Made by a program: the position numbers and the translations under genes. DNA of 64,000 nucleotides from Alphaproteobacteria bacterium. Lineage in GTDB: Bacteria > Pseudomonadota > Alphaproteobacteria > UBA9219. The notes under the pieces were generated by a model. The model saw nothing but the letters and a program-made list of their open reading frames with translations, was not told the DNA's origin and did no database searches. Location: NCBI GenBank assembly GCA_026225415.1, contig JAMFSS010000010.1, forward strand, positions 1-64,000, written 5' to 3'. The stretch's first letter is position 1; each line of letters begins with the position of its first letter. Positions 40,925-49,501 of the stretch are shown in pieces.

Positions 40925-41215
40925 TTACCGCAAAACCTTGCTGATACATTCCTTGGCCAGCGCGGCGATTTTATCGGGCGGGGTTTTGGTGGCGTCGGGC
41001 GATGCGGCCATTTGGCCTGCCACTTCGCCGAAATCATCCATACTCCAATGACGCATGCCGTCGCGCACACAGGCGCAATAGGCTTCGCGGTTGGGGTCGG
41101 TGTCGTTACCGATACAACTTTGATAGGTTTTCTGCAGCATCTCATCCTGTGTTTCGGCATGCGCCATAACGGGCAACATCAAAAACGCAATCAGCGCACA
41201 GCAAAAAATCTTCAC
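40925..41215 (-). CDS. Small exported Cys-containing protein, tandem paralogue 2
   Basis: A 96-residue protein with a signal peptide ending in VMAHA. The mature part has CIGNDTDPNREAYCACVRDG and a last cysteine in AKECISKVLR, matching the copy at 40,610 along most of its length. The start is a GTG that overlaps the secB stop codon by four bases (GTGA), so it is translated with secB. Export by SecB is possible. Confidence 0.65.
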   Translation of the reverse strand: MKIFCCALIAFLMLPVMAHAETQDEMLQKTYQSCIGNDTDPNREAYCACVRDGMRHWSMDDFGEVAGQMAASPDATKTPPDKIAALAKECISKVLR

Positions 41216-41694
41216 GCCGCACCCGCCGCCGTCATGGTGCCAACGGCATCGCGTTGCGAGGCGTACAGCGCCATAAAATCAATCGGCTGAATGGCGACAT
41301 TGGGGAACCCGCCTTCACGCACCGCATTGGAGATAATCGCGCGGGCAAAGGGGAACAATAAACGCGGCGCTTCGATCAACAAAAACAGCTTGATCTGTTC
41401 TTCCGGCAAGGCAGGCAGAGAGAAAATACCGGCATAGGCCAGTTCGACAATAAACGCAGTGCGCGTGCCCAGTTTGGATTCCAGACGGATTTTCAACACG
41501 GCTTCAAAGGCATTCTCGCCGATGCCGCGCGACATCACATTGACATCCATCGCCATTTGCGGTTGCGAGGACAGCTCGGCCAAAATCTGTGGCGCGTGCG
41601 GATTTTCAAACGACAAATCTTTGATATATTGCGCGCCGATTCCGATGGGGATGCTGGTCGGTTGGGCGGCTTGCGGGGTGGTGGATTCGGTCAT
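41212..41694 (-). CDS. secB: Protein-export chaperone SecB
   Basis: SecB keeps preproteins unfolded and hands them to SecA. The 160-residue protein has the family pattern: QYIKDLSFENPHAPQ, DVNVMSRGIGENAFEAVLK and the C-terminal block LFPFARAIISNAVREGGFP. The ATG follows AAGGAGCCAGC, a strong ribosome-binding site. It is divergent from the Tim44-domain gene, a common alphaproteobacterial context. Confidence 0.95.
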   Translation of the reverse strand: MTESTTPQAAQPTSIPIGIGAQYIKDLSFENPHAPQILAELSSQPQMAMDVNVMSRGIGENAFEAVLKIRLESKLGTRTAFIVELAYAGIFSLPALPEEQIKLFLLIEAPRLLFPFARAIISNAVREGGFPNVAIQPIDFMALYASQRDAVGTMTAAGAA

Positions 41695-41772
41695 GCTGGC
41701 TCCTTAAAAAGACATTATTTCACTATCACGGAACAATTTGCATCGCAACGCATGCTTTACTACTATTCGGCT

Positions 41773-42426
41773 ATGGACAATCTCAACATCCCCCTCGATA
41801 TCATCGTTTATGCCGTCATCGCCGTATTACTGCTGGGGCGGTTATGGTTCGTTTTGGGCACGCGCAACGATAATGAAACGCAACGCCCCAATCCCTTTAC
41901 CCCGCCCGCACCGCAACCGGTACCTACGCCAGATTCCAACGTCATTCCGCTGCGGCCGCAGCCTATCCTGCCGCCCGCATCCCTGGCCGGTGGCTTGGCG
42001 CAAGTCGCGGCGATTGACCCGAACTTTCAGGAAAAACAATTTCTGCAAAAGGCGCGCGATATTTTCACGGTCGTGGTCGCCGCCTATGCCGCCAATAATA
42101 TGGCCAGCATCAATGAATTTTTATCACCCGATCTGGCGGCGCATTTCCAGAAAATGGCCGATGCCCGCGCTTCGCAAGGCCAAACCGCGCAAAGCCGCGT
42201 GGCCGCCATAAGCGATGCCGAAGTGATTGCGGCGCGCGCAGAGAATGATGCGGCCTATGTCACGGTGCAGTTTGTCAGCAATCAGGAAAATATTTTACGC
42301 GACGCAGATGGCACGATTATTGGCGGCGCGGAAGGCCGGTTGGAACAGGTAACCGATATCTGGGTGTTTAGCCGCAATGCGCAAATGACCGAAGGCAAAT
42401 GGATTGTGGTGGAAACGCGCGGTTAG
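41773..42426 (+). CDS. Tim44-like domain protein
   Basis: A 217-residue protein with one N-terminal membrane helix (IIVYAVIAVLLLGRLWFVLG), a Pro-rich linker and a Tim44-like C-terminal domain (FLQKARDIFTVVVAAYAANN, then VTDIWVFSRN). Alphaproteobacterial relatives of the mitochondrial Tim44 are found in this context next to secB. I used the ATG at 41,773; the ATG at 41,752 adds seven residues. It may help link membrane and exported proteins. Confidence 0.85.
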   Translation: MDNLNIPLDIIVYAVIAVLLLGRLWFVLGTRNDNETQRPNPFTPPAPQPVPTPDSNVIPLRPQPILPPASLAGGLAQVAAIDPNFQEKQFLQKARDIFTVVVAAYAANNMASINEFLSPDLAAHFQKMADARASQGQTAQSRVAAISDAEVIAARAENDAAYVTVQFVSNQENILRDADGTIIGGAEGRLEQVTDIWVFSRNAQMTEGKWIVVETRG

Positions 42427-42620
42427 GTGAGGCCGAGTTGCATGCGGCCCGTTGGCGCCTTCATACCCCTTTGGGCATGGGTTGCCGGATTCAGAAAATC
42501 CTGAAAATCCTGCAGCATATTTTTAATACCAGTATGATTCCCGGCGGGAAGCAATGTTTTGCCTTTGGCAAACCCAGCCAATTCTTGTGCAAGCTTATAG
42601 GTTGGAACCTGCATCGTCAT
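42423..42620 (-). CDS. Small protein of unknown function
   Basis: A 65-residue protein. The ATG at 42,620 has AGGAG 8 bases upstream, a strong ribosome-binding site, so it is probably real. It overlaps the convergent Tim44 gene end by four bases. No motif is recognised; the sequence is a short helix followed by a Gly/Thr/Ala stretch. Confidence 0.45.
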   Translation of the reverse strand: MTMQVPTYKLAQELAGFAKGKTLLPAGNHTGIKNMLQDFQDFLNPATHAQRGMKAPTGRMQLGLT

Positions 42621-42709
42621 AATAGCCACTCCTGAAATTCATCCACTATGTTTTCAGTAGAACACAGATTGGTTAAGCCTTGGCTAATGTGGCGAAATTT
42701 TTGACAATA

Positions 42710-42735
42710 AAAAAGCGCGCCGAAGCGCGCTTTTT
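42710..42735. terminator. Bidirectional rho-independent terminator
   Basis: An 11-base-pair stem, AAAAAGCGCGC pairing with GCGCGCTTTTT around a CGAA loop. There is a T-run on each side. On the minus strand it lies directly downstream of the stop codon of the gene ending at 42,752. Confidence 0.8.
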
Positions 42736-42751
42736 CTATCTATAACCAAGG

Positions 42752-43063
42752 TCAGGCCGGTGTCGGCACAAGCCCAAGCGCCGCCAAACCGTGAACTCTG
42801 CCAGGCTTCACAGCAGCATTGTCGGCCAAAATAACTGTACCCATTTTAATGCCAGCGCCCATGAAGCAGCCCATAGCGATTTCCGCTGCGTCCCTGGCCA
42901 ATGCTTTGAAATTTGCGCCAACGGCTTTGCCGAAATGCGTCATTGCCTGAACGGCGGGGTTTTTGCCAATTACATCACAGGCGATTTGAACGCGCTCGAA
43001 CAACCCGAAGGTTACTTCTTCGTTGGCTGCTCCAAAAGATGAAATCATACGGTTCGAGTTCAT
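42752..43063 (-). CDS. Small protein of unknown function
   Basis: A 103-residue protein with Gly/Ala/Met-rich helices and no signal peptide. The ATG at 43,063 has GAGG 6 bases upstream, so this start is supported. It ends just before the terminator at 42,710-42,735. I do not recognise it. Confidence 0.5.
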   Translation of the reverse strand: MNSNRMISSFGAANEEVTFGLFERVQIACDVIGKNPAVQAMTHFGKAVGANFKALARDAAEIAMGCFMGAGIKMGTVILADNAAVKPGRVHGLAALGLVPTPA

Positions 43064-43240
43064 CACGCACCTCAATGTAAATATGCGAAACTTTCTATAT
43101 AGGTATAGTAAACACTGAAACTATTAATTTCCAGTAAATTCTTACCCTTGGTAATTAGCTATTGATAAATTCCCGCTTGAGTCTATTGATATCAAGCCTT
43201 TGATTCATCATTACAATCTGTTTATCGCGGCATCCAACCC

Positions 43241-43972
43241 ATGATCCTGTACCCTTCCCTCCATATCAAAGATGGCACCGTGGCGCGTTTAACGCGCAGC
43301 AGCAGCGATTCGCGCCAGGCCGAAATTCTGCACCCCAATCCGGTCGAACGTGCGCTGGCTTTTGAAGCGGAAGGCTTTCCGTGGCTGCATATCGTCGATC
43401 TGGACGGCGCCTTTGCCGAAACATCGGTCAACAATGCGGTCATCGAAAAGATTTTGCAGAATGTCAAAATCCCCGTTCAGCTTTCGGGCGGCATCCATGA
43501 TCATGCCGCGATCGATCATTGGATGAACAAAGGCGTTGCGCGCATTGTGTTGACCACGGCGGCGCAGGAAAACCCTTTGCTGGTGCGCGAAGCCGCATCG
43601 CGCTATCAGGGTCGCATCGGCGTGAAGATCGATTCCATCGGCGGTTATGTCGCGCGCAAGGGATGGACGAATGCTTCGTCGCTTAAGGCGCTTGATCTCG
43701 CCTTGCGTGTCGAGGATGCGGGGGCAGCTGCAATTATTTATGCCGATATCAATCTGGATGGCGCGCTCAGCGAAGTCGATCTGGAAGCGACCATTGATCT
43801 GGCCTTCGCGCTGACCATTCCCGTAATCGCATCGGGCGGCGTAAATTCCTTGCAAGACCTTGCCGAACTCAAAGCGCATAGCAACTCGGGTATCGAAGGG
43901 CTTATCCTTGGCCGCGCCCTTTATAACGGCGCGATCGATGCGCAGGAAGCATTGGCACTTGCCAAGTCATAG
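43241..43972 (+). CDS. HisA-like isomerase homologue with altered catalytic residue
   Basis: The 243-residue protein has the HisA (beta/alpha)8 barrel pattern: HIVDLDGAF, VQLSGGIHD, VKIDSIGG and IIYADINLDG. In HisA the first catalytic aspartate is D8; here that position is H8 (SLHIKDG in place of AIDLKDG). The other aspartate (D131) and the phosphate-binding parts are kept. The motif TDI is ADI (A168). No other his gene is adjacent; a HisG-like gene is 6 kb away. It may be a HisA of altered mechanism or a barrel with a new substrate. Confidence 0.8.
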   Translation: MILYPSLHIKDGTVARLTRSSSDSRQAEILHPNPVERALAFEAEGFPWLHIVDLDGAFAETSVNNAVIEKILQNVKIPVQLSGGIHDHAAIDHWMNKGVARIVLTTAAQENPLLVREAASRYQGRIGVKIDSIGGYVARKGWTNASSLKALDLALRVEDAGAAAIIYADINLDGALSEVDLEATIDLAFALTIPVIASGGVNSLQDLAELKAHSNSGIEGLILGRALYNGAIDAQEALALAKS

Positions 43973-44305
43973 AGCCGCAGAGACAGTCTGTGAAACAAGA
44001 CTAAGAAACCATTTACGCATATTGGGTTCTGTCGGCGTTTGGGGCTCCTGCGGAAGTTCGTAAACGACATGGTTCCCTTTGGCATCTTTCATATTATGGG
44101 CAAGCATAGACTCGACAACTTCAATATGTTTGGGATCTGCGCGTTTAAATAATGTTTTTTGCTGAATAAAAACAGCCGCAATTTGTTCTGCCGCTGATGT
44201 TAAATGGTTATTGCAGTTACCAAGGCTTTTGACCGCACAATCGCCGCATCCGCTTGGCGATTGCTCTTCTTTTCCGTTTCCGCCGCCCTTACCCCACCTA
44301 AACAT
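43967..44305 (-). CDS. Small Cys-cluster protein of unknown function
   Basis: A 112-residue protein with an N-terminal cysteine group C20, C23 and C31 (SGCGDCAVKSLGNC) and a charged C-terminal part with ADPKHIEVVESMLAHNM. The ATG has AAGGAG at a good distance. It is the third gene of a run with those at 44,354 and 46,015, all on the same strand. The gene at 44,354 also has a Cys cluster. The end overlaps the convergent HisA-like gene by 6 bases. Confidence 0.6.
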   Translation of the reverse strand: MFRWGKGGGNGKEEQSPSGCGDCAVKSLGNCNNHLTSAAEQIAAVFIQQKTLFKRADPKHIEVVESMLAHNMKDAKGNHVVYELPQEPQTPTEPNMRKWFLSLVSQTVSAAL

Positions 44306-44353
44306 TTCATTTCTCCTTCATTATTTATTGTCGTTAAAAATTGGTTTTGCCGT

Positions 44354-46015
44354 CTAGCCTTTATTAAGAGCCGCAACCTTGTTAGCTGCGCTTGCCATAT
44401 CTATCGATGGCCTGCTGCAAGATGCGCAATCGCCGCCGTTACAGTTTGCGCAAGCGCCCTTGGAAGCTATTTTGAATTTACGTACGATATCTTTTACTTT
44501 GTGTTCTGTGTGCTGGACGAAAGACACGATGGGTTTCGAAGAAGACAGAGCATGAACATAAGATTTAAAGCTTACGACTTCAGGCTTCTTCTCATCCGGC
44601 AAATATCTCCGTGGGCTTGGGTCTCTCTTGACCTTCTCATCATACTGGTCTCGTTCACTTCCTCTATTTTGCACCTTATCTTTTTGGGCAGGCTTTTCTT
44701 CAGAGCGCGCCTGATTCTCAGATGGTGGAGCAGGCTTCGCACCCTCGCCAGCCGTTGGCGGGGCAACAGGGTCAGATGACCCCGTGGGTGGATCGCCGGC
44801 AGAATTTACGGGCGGATTATTTGTTGGCTGCACCCCCGTTACCGAGCCATCGACGCTTGCGCCAATTGGGGCAACAGCTTGTGGCTCTTGCGGATGCATC
44901 GCTTGCGGAGCTTCCACCGTTACCGGAGTTGGCGTCGGTGGCGCGGCATCAACGATTGGCGTCACGACAGGAGCTTCAATACGAATTTCTGTTGGGCGAA
45001 TCTCTGCCGACTGCGCGACGATCTGCACAGGCGCCACAGGGACTTCGTTATTTTGTGGCGCAGCAGCGGCAACGGGTGCAACCGGCGATGCTGCCGCAAC
45101 AGTTTGAGGCGCAGCGGCCTGAGGCGCTGATGCTTGGCTCGCAGATATTGATGCAACCACGGATGGGGGTGATGATAGCGGCGATACAGATACAGGCGAC
45201 ACAGATGTTGCCGTCGCGGCTACTGCCGACACGGCGGCCACCTGCGTGACGTAGTTTTGAGCCGCAACCGCGCTTGCCATCGACGCAACAGAAGCCATTC
45301 TGTTTTCAACTGGCATTGTTACAGATGCTCCAAGCGCTTGGGTTACCACAGTCGCAGCCGCCACAGGAGCGGCAGAAAAACTTTTGTCCTGAGTGGCAGC
45401 AACAACGATGGATACAGGCGCAGCGGCCTTAAAATTGGACACAGAAACATCTTTTGGCGCGAAAGGAAGAATAACTGCGCTCGCCTTGGCACCTTCAACC
45501 GCAACGCCCTTGATATCCAGCATAGGCATCGCCGCAACCTTGTCGCCGCGCAATGTCACAAGGCGAACAACGCGGCTGCCTTCTTTGCCTTTGGGCTCCA
45601 TATCCGCAAGCTGATTCATGGTGGCCAAAAGCGTTTGCTTCAAACCAGTATCATCCTTCATACCGCCCAGCTGTTGAATCACATTTTTGATATCCATTTG
45701 CACGTCGCGCGCATTTTCACGGATTTCTTTTGCTTCTTTGCCGGCCACTTGCGTCGCGCCGATACCGCCAAGGCCGCGCGACAAAGCGCCGACCGATTTC
45801 GTCAGGCTGATTAAACCGGTTTGCGCTTCCATCGATTGGCTGGCGGCGGCCATTGCCTGGTTCAACATGCGCGCAATTTGTCGCAGCATTTCGATTTCCT
45901 GCTTGGACAAAGCCGCTTTATCCGCATCCGGCCTGTCATGCTTGCCCAGAATTTCGGCGATGAAAACGAAATGCCCATCGTCGCCGGCCATAATACGTTG
46001 CGCAGATGCGATCAT
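44354..46015 (-). CDS. Large Pro/Ala-rich protein with C-terminal CxxC-x4-CxxC
   Basis: A 553-residue protein not recognised as any family. Residues about 1-200 are helical with charged and hydrophobic segments (KQEIEMLRQIARMLNQAM). Residues about 200-430 are Ala/Pro/Val-rich low complexity. A charged stretch follows, and the C-terminal part carries C522, C525, C530 and C533 (CANCNGGDCASC), a metal-binding type motif. No signal peptide. The ATG overlaps the stop of the previous gene (TGATG), so it is translated with it. Confidence 0.65.
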   Translation of the reverse strand: MIASAQRIMAGDDGHFVFIAEILGKHDRPDADKAALSKQEIEMLRQIARMLNQAMAAASQSMEAQTGLISLTKSVGALSRGLGGIGATQVAGKEAKEIRENARDVQMDIKNVIQQLGGMKDDTGLKQTLLATMNQLADMEPKGKEGSRVVRLVTLRGDKVAAMPMLDIKGVAVEGAKASAVILPFAPKDVSVSNFKAAAPVSIVVAATQDKSFSAAPVAAATVVTQALGASVTMPVENRMASVASMASAVAAQNYVTQVAAVSAVAATATSVSPVSVSPLSSPPSVVASISASQASAPQAAAPQTVAAASPVAPVAAAAPQNNEVPVAPVQIVAQSAEIRPTEIRIEAPVVTPIVDAAPPTPTPVTVEAPQAMHPQEPQAVAPIGASVDGSVTGVQPTNNPPVNSAGDPPTGSSDPVAPPTAGEGAKPAPPSENQARSEEKPAQKDKVQNRGSERDQYDEKVKRDPSPRRYLPDEKKPEVVSFKSYVHALSSSKPIVSFVQHTEHKVKDIVRKFKIASKGACANCNGGDCASCSRPSIDMASAANKVAALNKG

Positions 46016-46419
46016 CAGCAGGTTCCTTGAATGCTTGAGTGAATACTGACGTCACCTTCGACAGGCACGACGACAAGACGCGCCTTGGCGCCGGAGAGTA
46101 GCTGTTCAACCAGATCGCCTTCATCTTGAAAGGCAAAACGCAAAAGAACAGGTTGGTCGGCGGTGGCATCGGCATCGGCCGCGCAATGCACATCAACGAT
46201 CAAAAGCCGAACCAGCTGACGAAGCTCGCGTTGGTGGTTTTTAACTTCAGGCATCGCGGCCATAAAATCGGCTTCGGCATTGCCCAATGTCGTTTCAATA
46301 CGCAAATCTATGGCTTCGTAGGTATCGCACAAAGCCTGCACAGCCCGTTGCAAATCGGGTGACAGCGATTGCAGCGTATCCGACATCTCATTTGCAAAAA
46401 CGCGCTGACTTTCAGCCAC
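46015..46419 (-). CDS. Small protein of unknown function, first of three
   Basis: A 134-residue acidic protein with helices (SLSPDLQRAVQALCDTYEAID) and a strand-rich C-terminal half (PVLLRFAFQDEGD, ARLVVVPVEGD). The start is a GTG with AAAGGAACC upstream. It leads the group with the Pro/Ala-rich protein and the Cys-cluster protein. No function can be given. Confidence 0.6.
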   Translation of the reverse strand: MAESQRVFANEMSDTLQSLSPDLQRAVQALCDTYEAIDLRIETTLGNAEADFMAAMPEVKNHQRELRQLVRLLIVDVHCAADADATADQPVLLRFAFQDEGDLVEQLLSGAKARLVVVPVEGDVSIHSSIQGTC

Positions 46420-46528
46420 GGGAGGTTCCTTTGATAATAAGTCGCATTCTCTATAAGATAATCACGCCTAAATTGCAAACGATTCTTAGTTGCACAATAC
46501 AATAATCATAAATATCAATAACTTAACT

Positions 46529-46960
46529 TTATACGCTTTCGGATATGACGCAATGCCGCGCCCTATCGGGCAAAAGTGTGAAGGTCAAAACCAAAGCCCT
46601 GGCCGGCATGCGCCCCCCTGCCCGTTCCGGCCATTCGACCAAGGCAATCCCATCGGCGAGCGCATCGTCCCACCCCAGCTCGTCCAGCTCATCCGGCGAT
46701 TGCAGACGATACAGATCGAAATGCGCCACCGGCACGCCATTTACCTCATAGGTTTGCAGCAAGGTAAAAGTCGGGCTGGGCACATCGCCCGTCACGCCCA
46801 TCGCCCGCAACAACGCGCGCGCAAATTCTGTTTTACCGGCACCCAGATCGCCGACCAACGCCACGCAATCGCCCGCCTGCACATGCGGCGCAATCTGTGC
46901 TGCCAGATTTTGCGTGGCCTCTAAATTCGGCAACAGGAAGGAATGTTCAACCAACGGCAT
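46529..46960 (-). CDS. tsaE: tRNA t6A synthesis ATPase TsaE
   Basis: TsaE drives the TsaBD complex that makes N6-threonylcarbamoyl adenosine at tRNA position 37. The 143-residue protein has the Walker A motif GDLGAGKTEFAR, SPTFTLLQTYE and a conserved HFDLYRL block with DLYRLQSPDELDELGW. It overlaps the end of the DivL-like kinase gene by 14 bases, which is the usual order in alphaproteobacteria. Confidence 0.95.
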   Translation of the reverse strand: MPLVEHSFLLPNLEATQNLAAQIAPHVQAGDCVALVGDLGAGKTEFARALLRAMGVTGDVPSPTFTLLQTYEVNGVPVAHFDLYRLQSPDELDELGWDDALADGIALVEWPERAGGRMPARALVLTFTLLPDRARHCVISESV

Positions 46961-49457
46961 TGAGCGTGATCACCGCATGAACAGGAATATAGCACGTTAC
47001 GCGCGTGCCCTTGTCCGCTTCGCTGGCAATCTCGATACGGCCACCGTGAAGTTCGACAAAACATTTGACGAGACTTAACCCCAGCCCTGCGCCCGCCTGC
47101 CGCGCCTGCGCATTGCTGCGCTCGAACTTGCCGAACACGCGGCCCAAATCTTCCGCCGGAATACCGATGCCGTTATCGATAACCGCAAGCGCGATCCATT
47201 CATTGCTACGCCGCGCCTCCAACGTCACACGGCCACCGGCAGGCGTATATTTCACCGCATTGCTGATAAGGTTGAACAACACTTGTTTCATGCGATGCAT
47301 ATCGACAAAAAACGACCCCGCATCCGGCGGGCAATCGATGACAATTTCCAGGCTTTGCTGGCGCGCCCATTCTGCCGTCATTTGCTTGGCGGTATTCAAC
47401 AACGCCGAAACAGGAATGTTTTCCTGTTCCAACGCCATGCGTCCGGCCTCAATCGTCGCCAGATCCAACACATCATTAATCAACAGCAACAGCTTCTTGC
47501 TCGCATCCATAATGGTGCGGGTATATTCCATCTGCCGTTCGTTCAGCGTGCCGAAATACTGGTTGGTCAGGATTTCCGAAAAACCCATAATGGTGTTCAA
47601 CGGTGTACGCAATTGGTACGACACGTTGGCGACAAATTCCGACTTCAACCTGTCGGCCGCCGCCAACGCCATATTGCTGGAACGCAGCGCGTCTTCGGCC
47701 TTGATCGAATCCGTCACGTCCAGATAGCTGTTCAACACCGCGCCATCGGGCAAAGGCACCGCGACATATTGAAGCGTGACGCCGGTATTTAAAACAATGC
47801 GCCCCTTGCGCGGATTGCGGTCGAGCGTATAGGAAATCGCCTCGCGTTTAAAATCGGCCCATTCGCCTTCAAAGCTTTGCATCGCCTTGGTCTGTTCCAA
47901 AATATCGCCGATATGCGGGCTGCCCAACAGATACTCAATCGGCAATGACCAGATATGCGCAACCGCAGGGTTGAACAAACCCAATTTGCCATCGGAGCCA
48001 AACACCGCGATGCCTTCGGCCAGATTGTCCAATGTTTCGCGTTGCACCGCGATCAAAGTGTTATAGGAAGATTCCAGCGCCAGCTTGTCGGTCACATCTT
48101 CATGCACAAAAATCAACCCGCCCATCGGATGCGGCGAAACCAGAATACGCAAGGTCGTGCCGTCTGGCAGATGCATCAAATCTTCGCGCGGTTCCAAGAG
48201 TGATGTGAACAAAGACAAACGTTCGCGTTTATAACGCGGGAAGTCGGCCTGTTCCGGCGCGGTGCGGCGTTCGCGCGAATCTTCCAGAATTTCGCCGAAT
48301 GTCGGCTTGCTGTCCAAAAACACTTCTTCGGCATGCCACAGCCGCAGATAGGCGCGGTTGTAAAATTCCAACCGCATATCGGGGCCGTAAATCGCAATCG
48401 CGCTGCCCAGATGCTCCAACACTTCGCGTTGCGAGGCGGCATGGCGTTCAATTTCGGTTTCCTTGTCTTCTTCCGCCGTCACATTAATGGCAAAGCCGAA
48501 CACGCCTTTGACACCATTGCCGATATCATAAAGCGCTTCGGTAATTTCCAGCAATTGGCGTTTACCCGCCACAATCACATGGCGGCGCTCCGTTTGCGGC
48601 AAATTTGTTTCCAACACTTTGGCCGCCAAAGCGCGCCCGCTGCCACCCCGCGCTGTTGTCGAGGTCAGTTCTTGCTGATCGCGTATGATATCTTCGGGCT
48701 TGGAATCCAAAGCCTTGGCATAGGCCACGTTGCAACGGTTGATGTTCAGATCATGCCCGCGCAACCAGACGGGAAACGGCAACGCGTCATAAACACTGCG
48801 CACCATTTCCAATTTGGTCGCCACTTCGGTCAGTTCGATATTCTTGCGTTCGACCAGTTTCAACGCCGCCGGATTCTCGCTAAACCACAACACATCCAGC
48901 AACACCACATCGCGCCCCATACGAATGCGCGCGCCGGTTATCTGAACGGCCTTACCTTCTTTAAGAGTCGTCACCGGCAAAACAAAACTTTCGCCGGTCA
49001 TTTGCAATTTGCGGAAACAGGCGACAAAGGATTCAGTTTCGCTGATCGCCGCGACCAGATCCTCAAAATGCGCGACCTTTTCGATGCCCAGCGTTGTCGC
49101 GACGCGCACCGCTTCGCGCAGAATGCCTTGCGGCGTGAAGATGCAATAGGATTCGGGAACGGTGGCCAGCATCGCCTGCGTCCGTTCAGCGATATGGCGA
49201 AACTGGCGCAATTGTTTGCTGTCCTGCGTCACACGGCTGTTTAACGACATGGCCATCCAGGCCAAACCGACGGTAACGCCGGTCATGATCACGACAATCA
49301 GCGTCGATGTCTGAATGCCGATATCAAAACTCACGGCCAGAACGCCTGCCAGAATGACAGCCGCCACAGCCGCAAAGGGCGCATGGGAAGGAGACATAGG
49401 AGACATAGAACAAGCCCGGGAATCATGATCAAAAACAGCCATTCCTGAATAAGCCAT
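46947..49457 (-). CDS. divL: DivL-like PAS-domain kinase with Tyr at the phosphoacceptor site
   Basis: An 836-residue membrane protein: two N-terminal helices (about residues 28-70), several PAS domains and a HisKA-HATPase core. The usual histidine of the H-box is Y614 (VSYQLRTPL in place of SHELRTPL), the DivL hallmark. The ATP-binding parts are present: LISNAVKY, DNGIGI and GAGLGLSL. In Caulobacter DivL controls the CckA-CtrA cell-cycle pathway. Being next to tsaE supports orthology, but the call is from motif and context only. The TCCTTATGG upstream does not decide the start; the ATG at 49,457 is the longest. Confidence 0.75.
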   Translation of the reverse strand: MAYSGMAVFDHDSRACSMSPMSPSHAPFAAVAAVILAGVLAVSFDIGIQTSTLIVVIMTGVTVGLAWMAMSLNSRVTQDSKQLRQFRHIAERTQAMLATVPESYCIFTPQGILREAVRVATTLGIEKVAHFEDLVAAISETESFVACFRKLQMTGESFVLPVTTLKEGKAVQITGARIRMGRDVVLLDVLWFSENPAALKLVERKNIELTEVATKLEMVRSVYDALPFPVWLRGHDLNINRCNVAYAKALDSKPEDIIRDQQELTSTTARGGSGRALAAKVLETNLPQTERRHVIVAGKRQLLEITEALYDIGNGVKGVFGFAINVTAEEDKETEIERHAASQREVLEHLGSAIAIYGPDMRLEFYNRAYLRLWHAEEVFLDSKPTFGEILEDSRERRTAPEQADFPRYKRERLSLFTSLLEPREDLMHLPDGTTLRILVSPHPMGGLIFVHEDVTDKLALESSYNTLIAVQRETLDNLAEGIAVFGSDGKLGLFNPAVAHIWSLPIEYLLGSPHIGDILEQTKAMQSFEGEWADFKREAISYTLDRNPRKGRIVLNTGVTLQYVAVPLPDGAVLNSYLDVTDSIKAEDALRSSNMALAAADRLKSEFVANVSYQLRTPLNTIMGFSEILTNQYFGTLNERQMEYTRTIMDASKKLLLLINDVLDLATIEAGRMALEQENIPVSALLNTAKQMTAEWARQQSLEIVIDCPPDAGSFFVDMHRMKQVLFNLISNAVKYTPAGGRVTLEARRSNEWIALAVIDNGIGIPAEDLGRVFGKFERSNAQARQAGAGLGLSLVKCFVELHGGRIEIASEADKGTRVTCYIPVHAVITLNAVG

Positions 49458-49501
49458 ATTGAGCCATAAGGAAACAGCTATCGCATTCCCGCGTTAACCT
49501 T

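Noticed and set aside
48333..49244. 303-codon open frame opposite to the DivL-like gene
   Set aside because: It lies entirely inside a gene with clear domains; the reading is caused by codon bias of the real gene.
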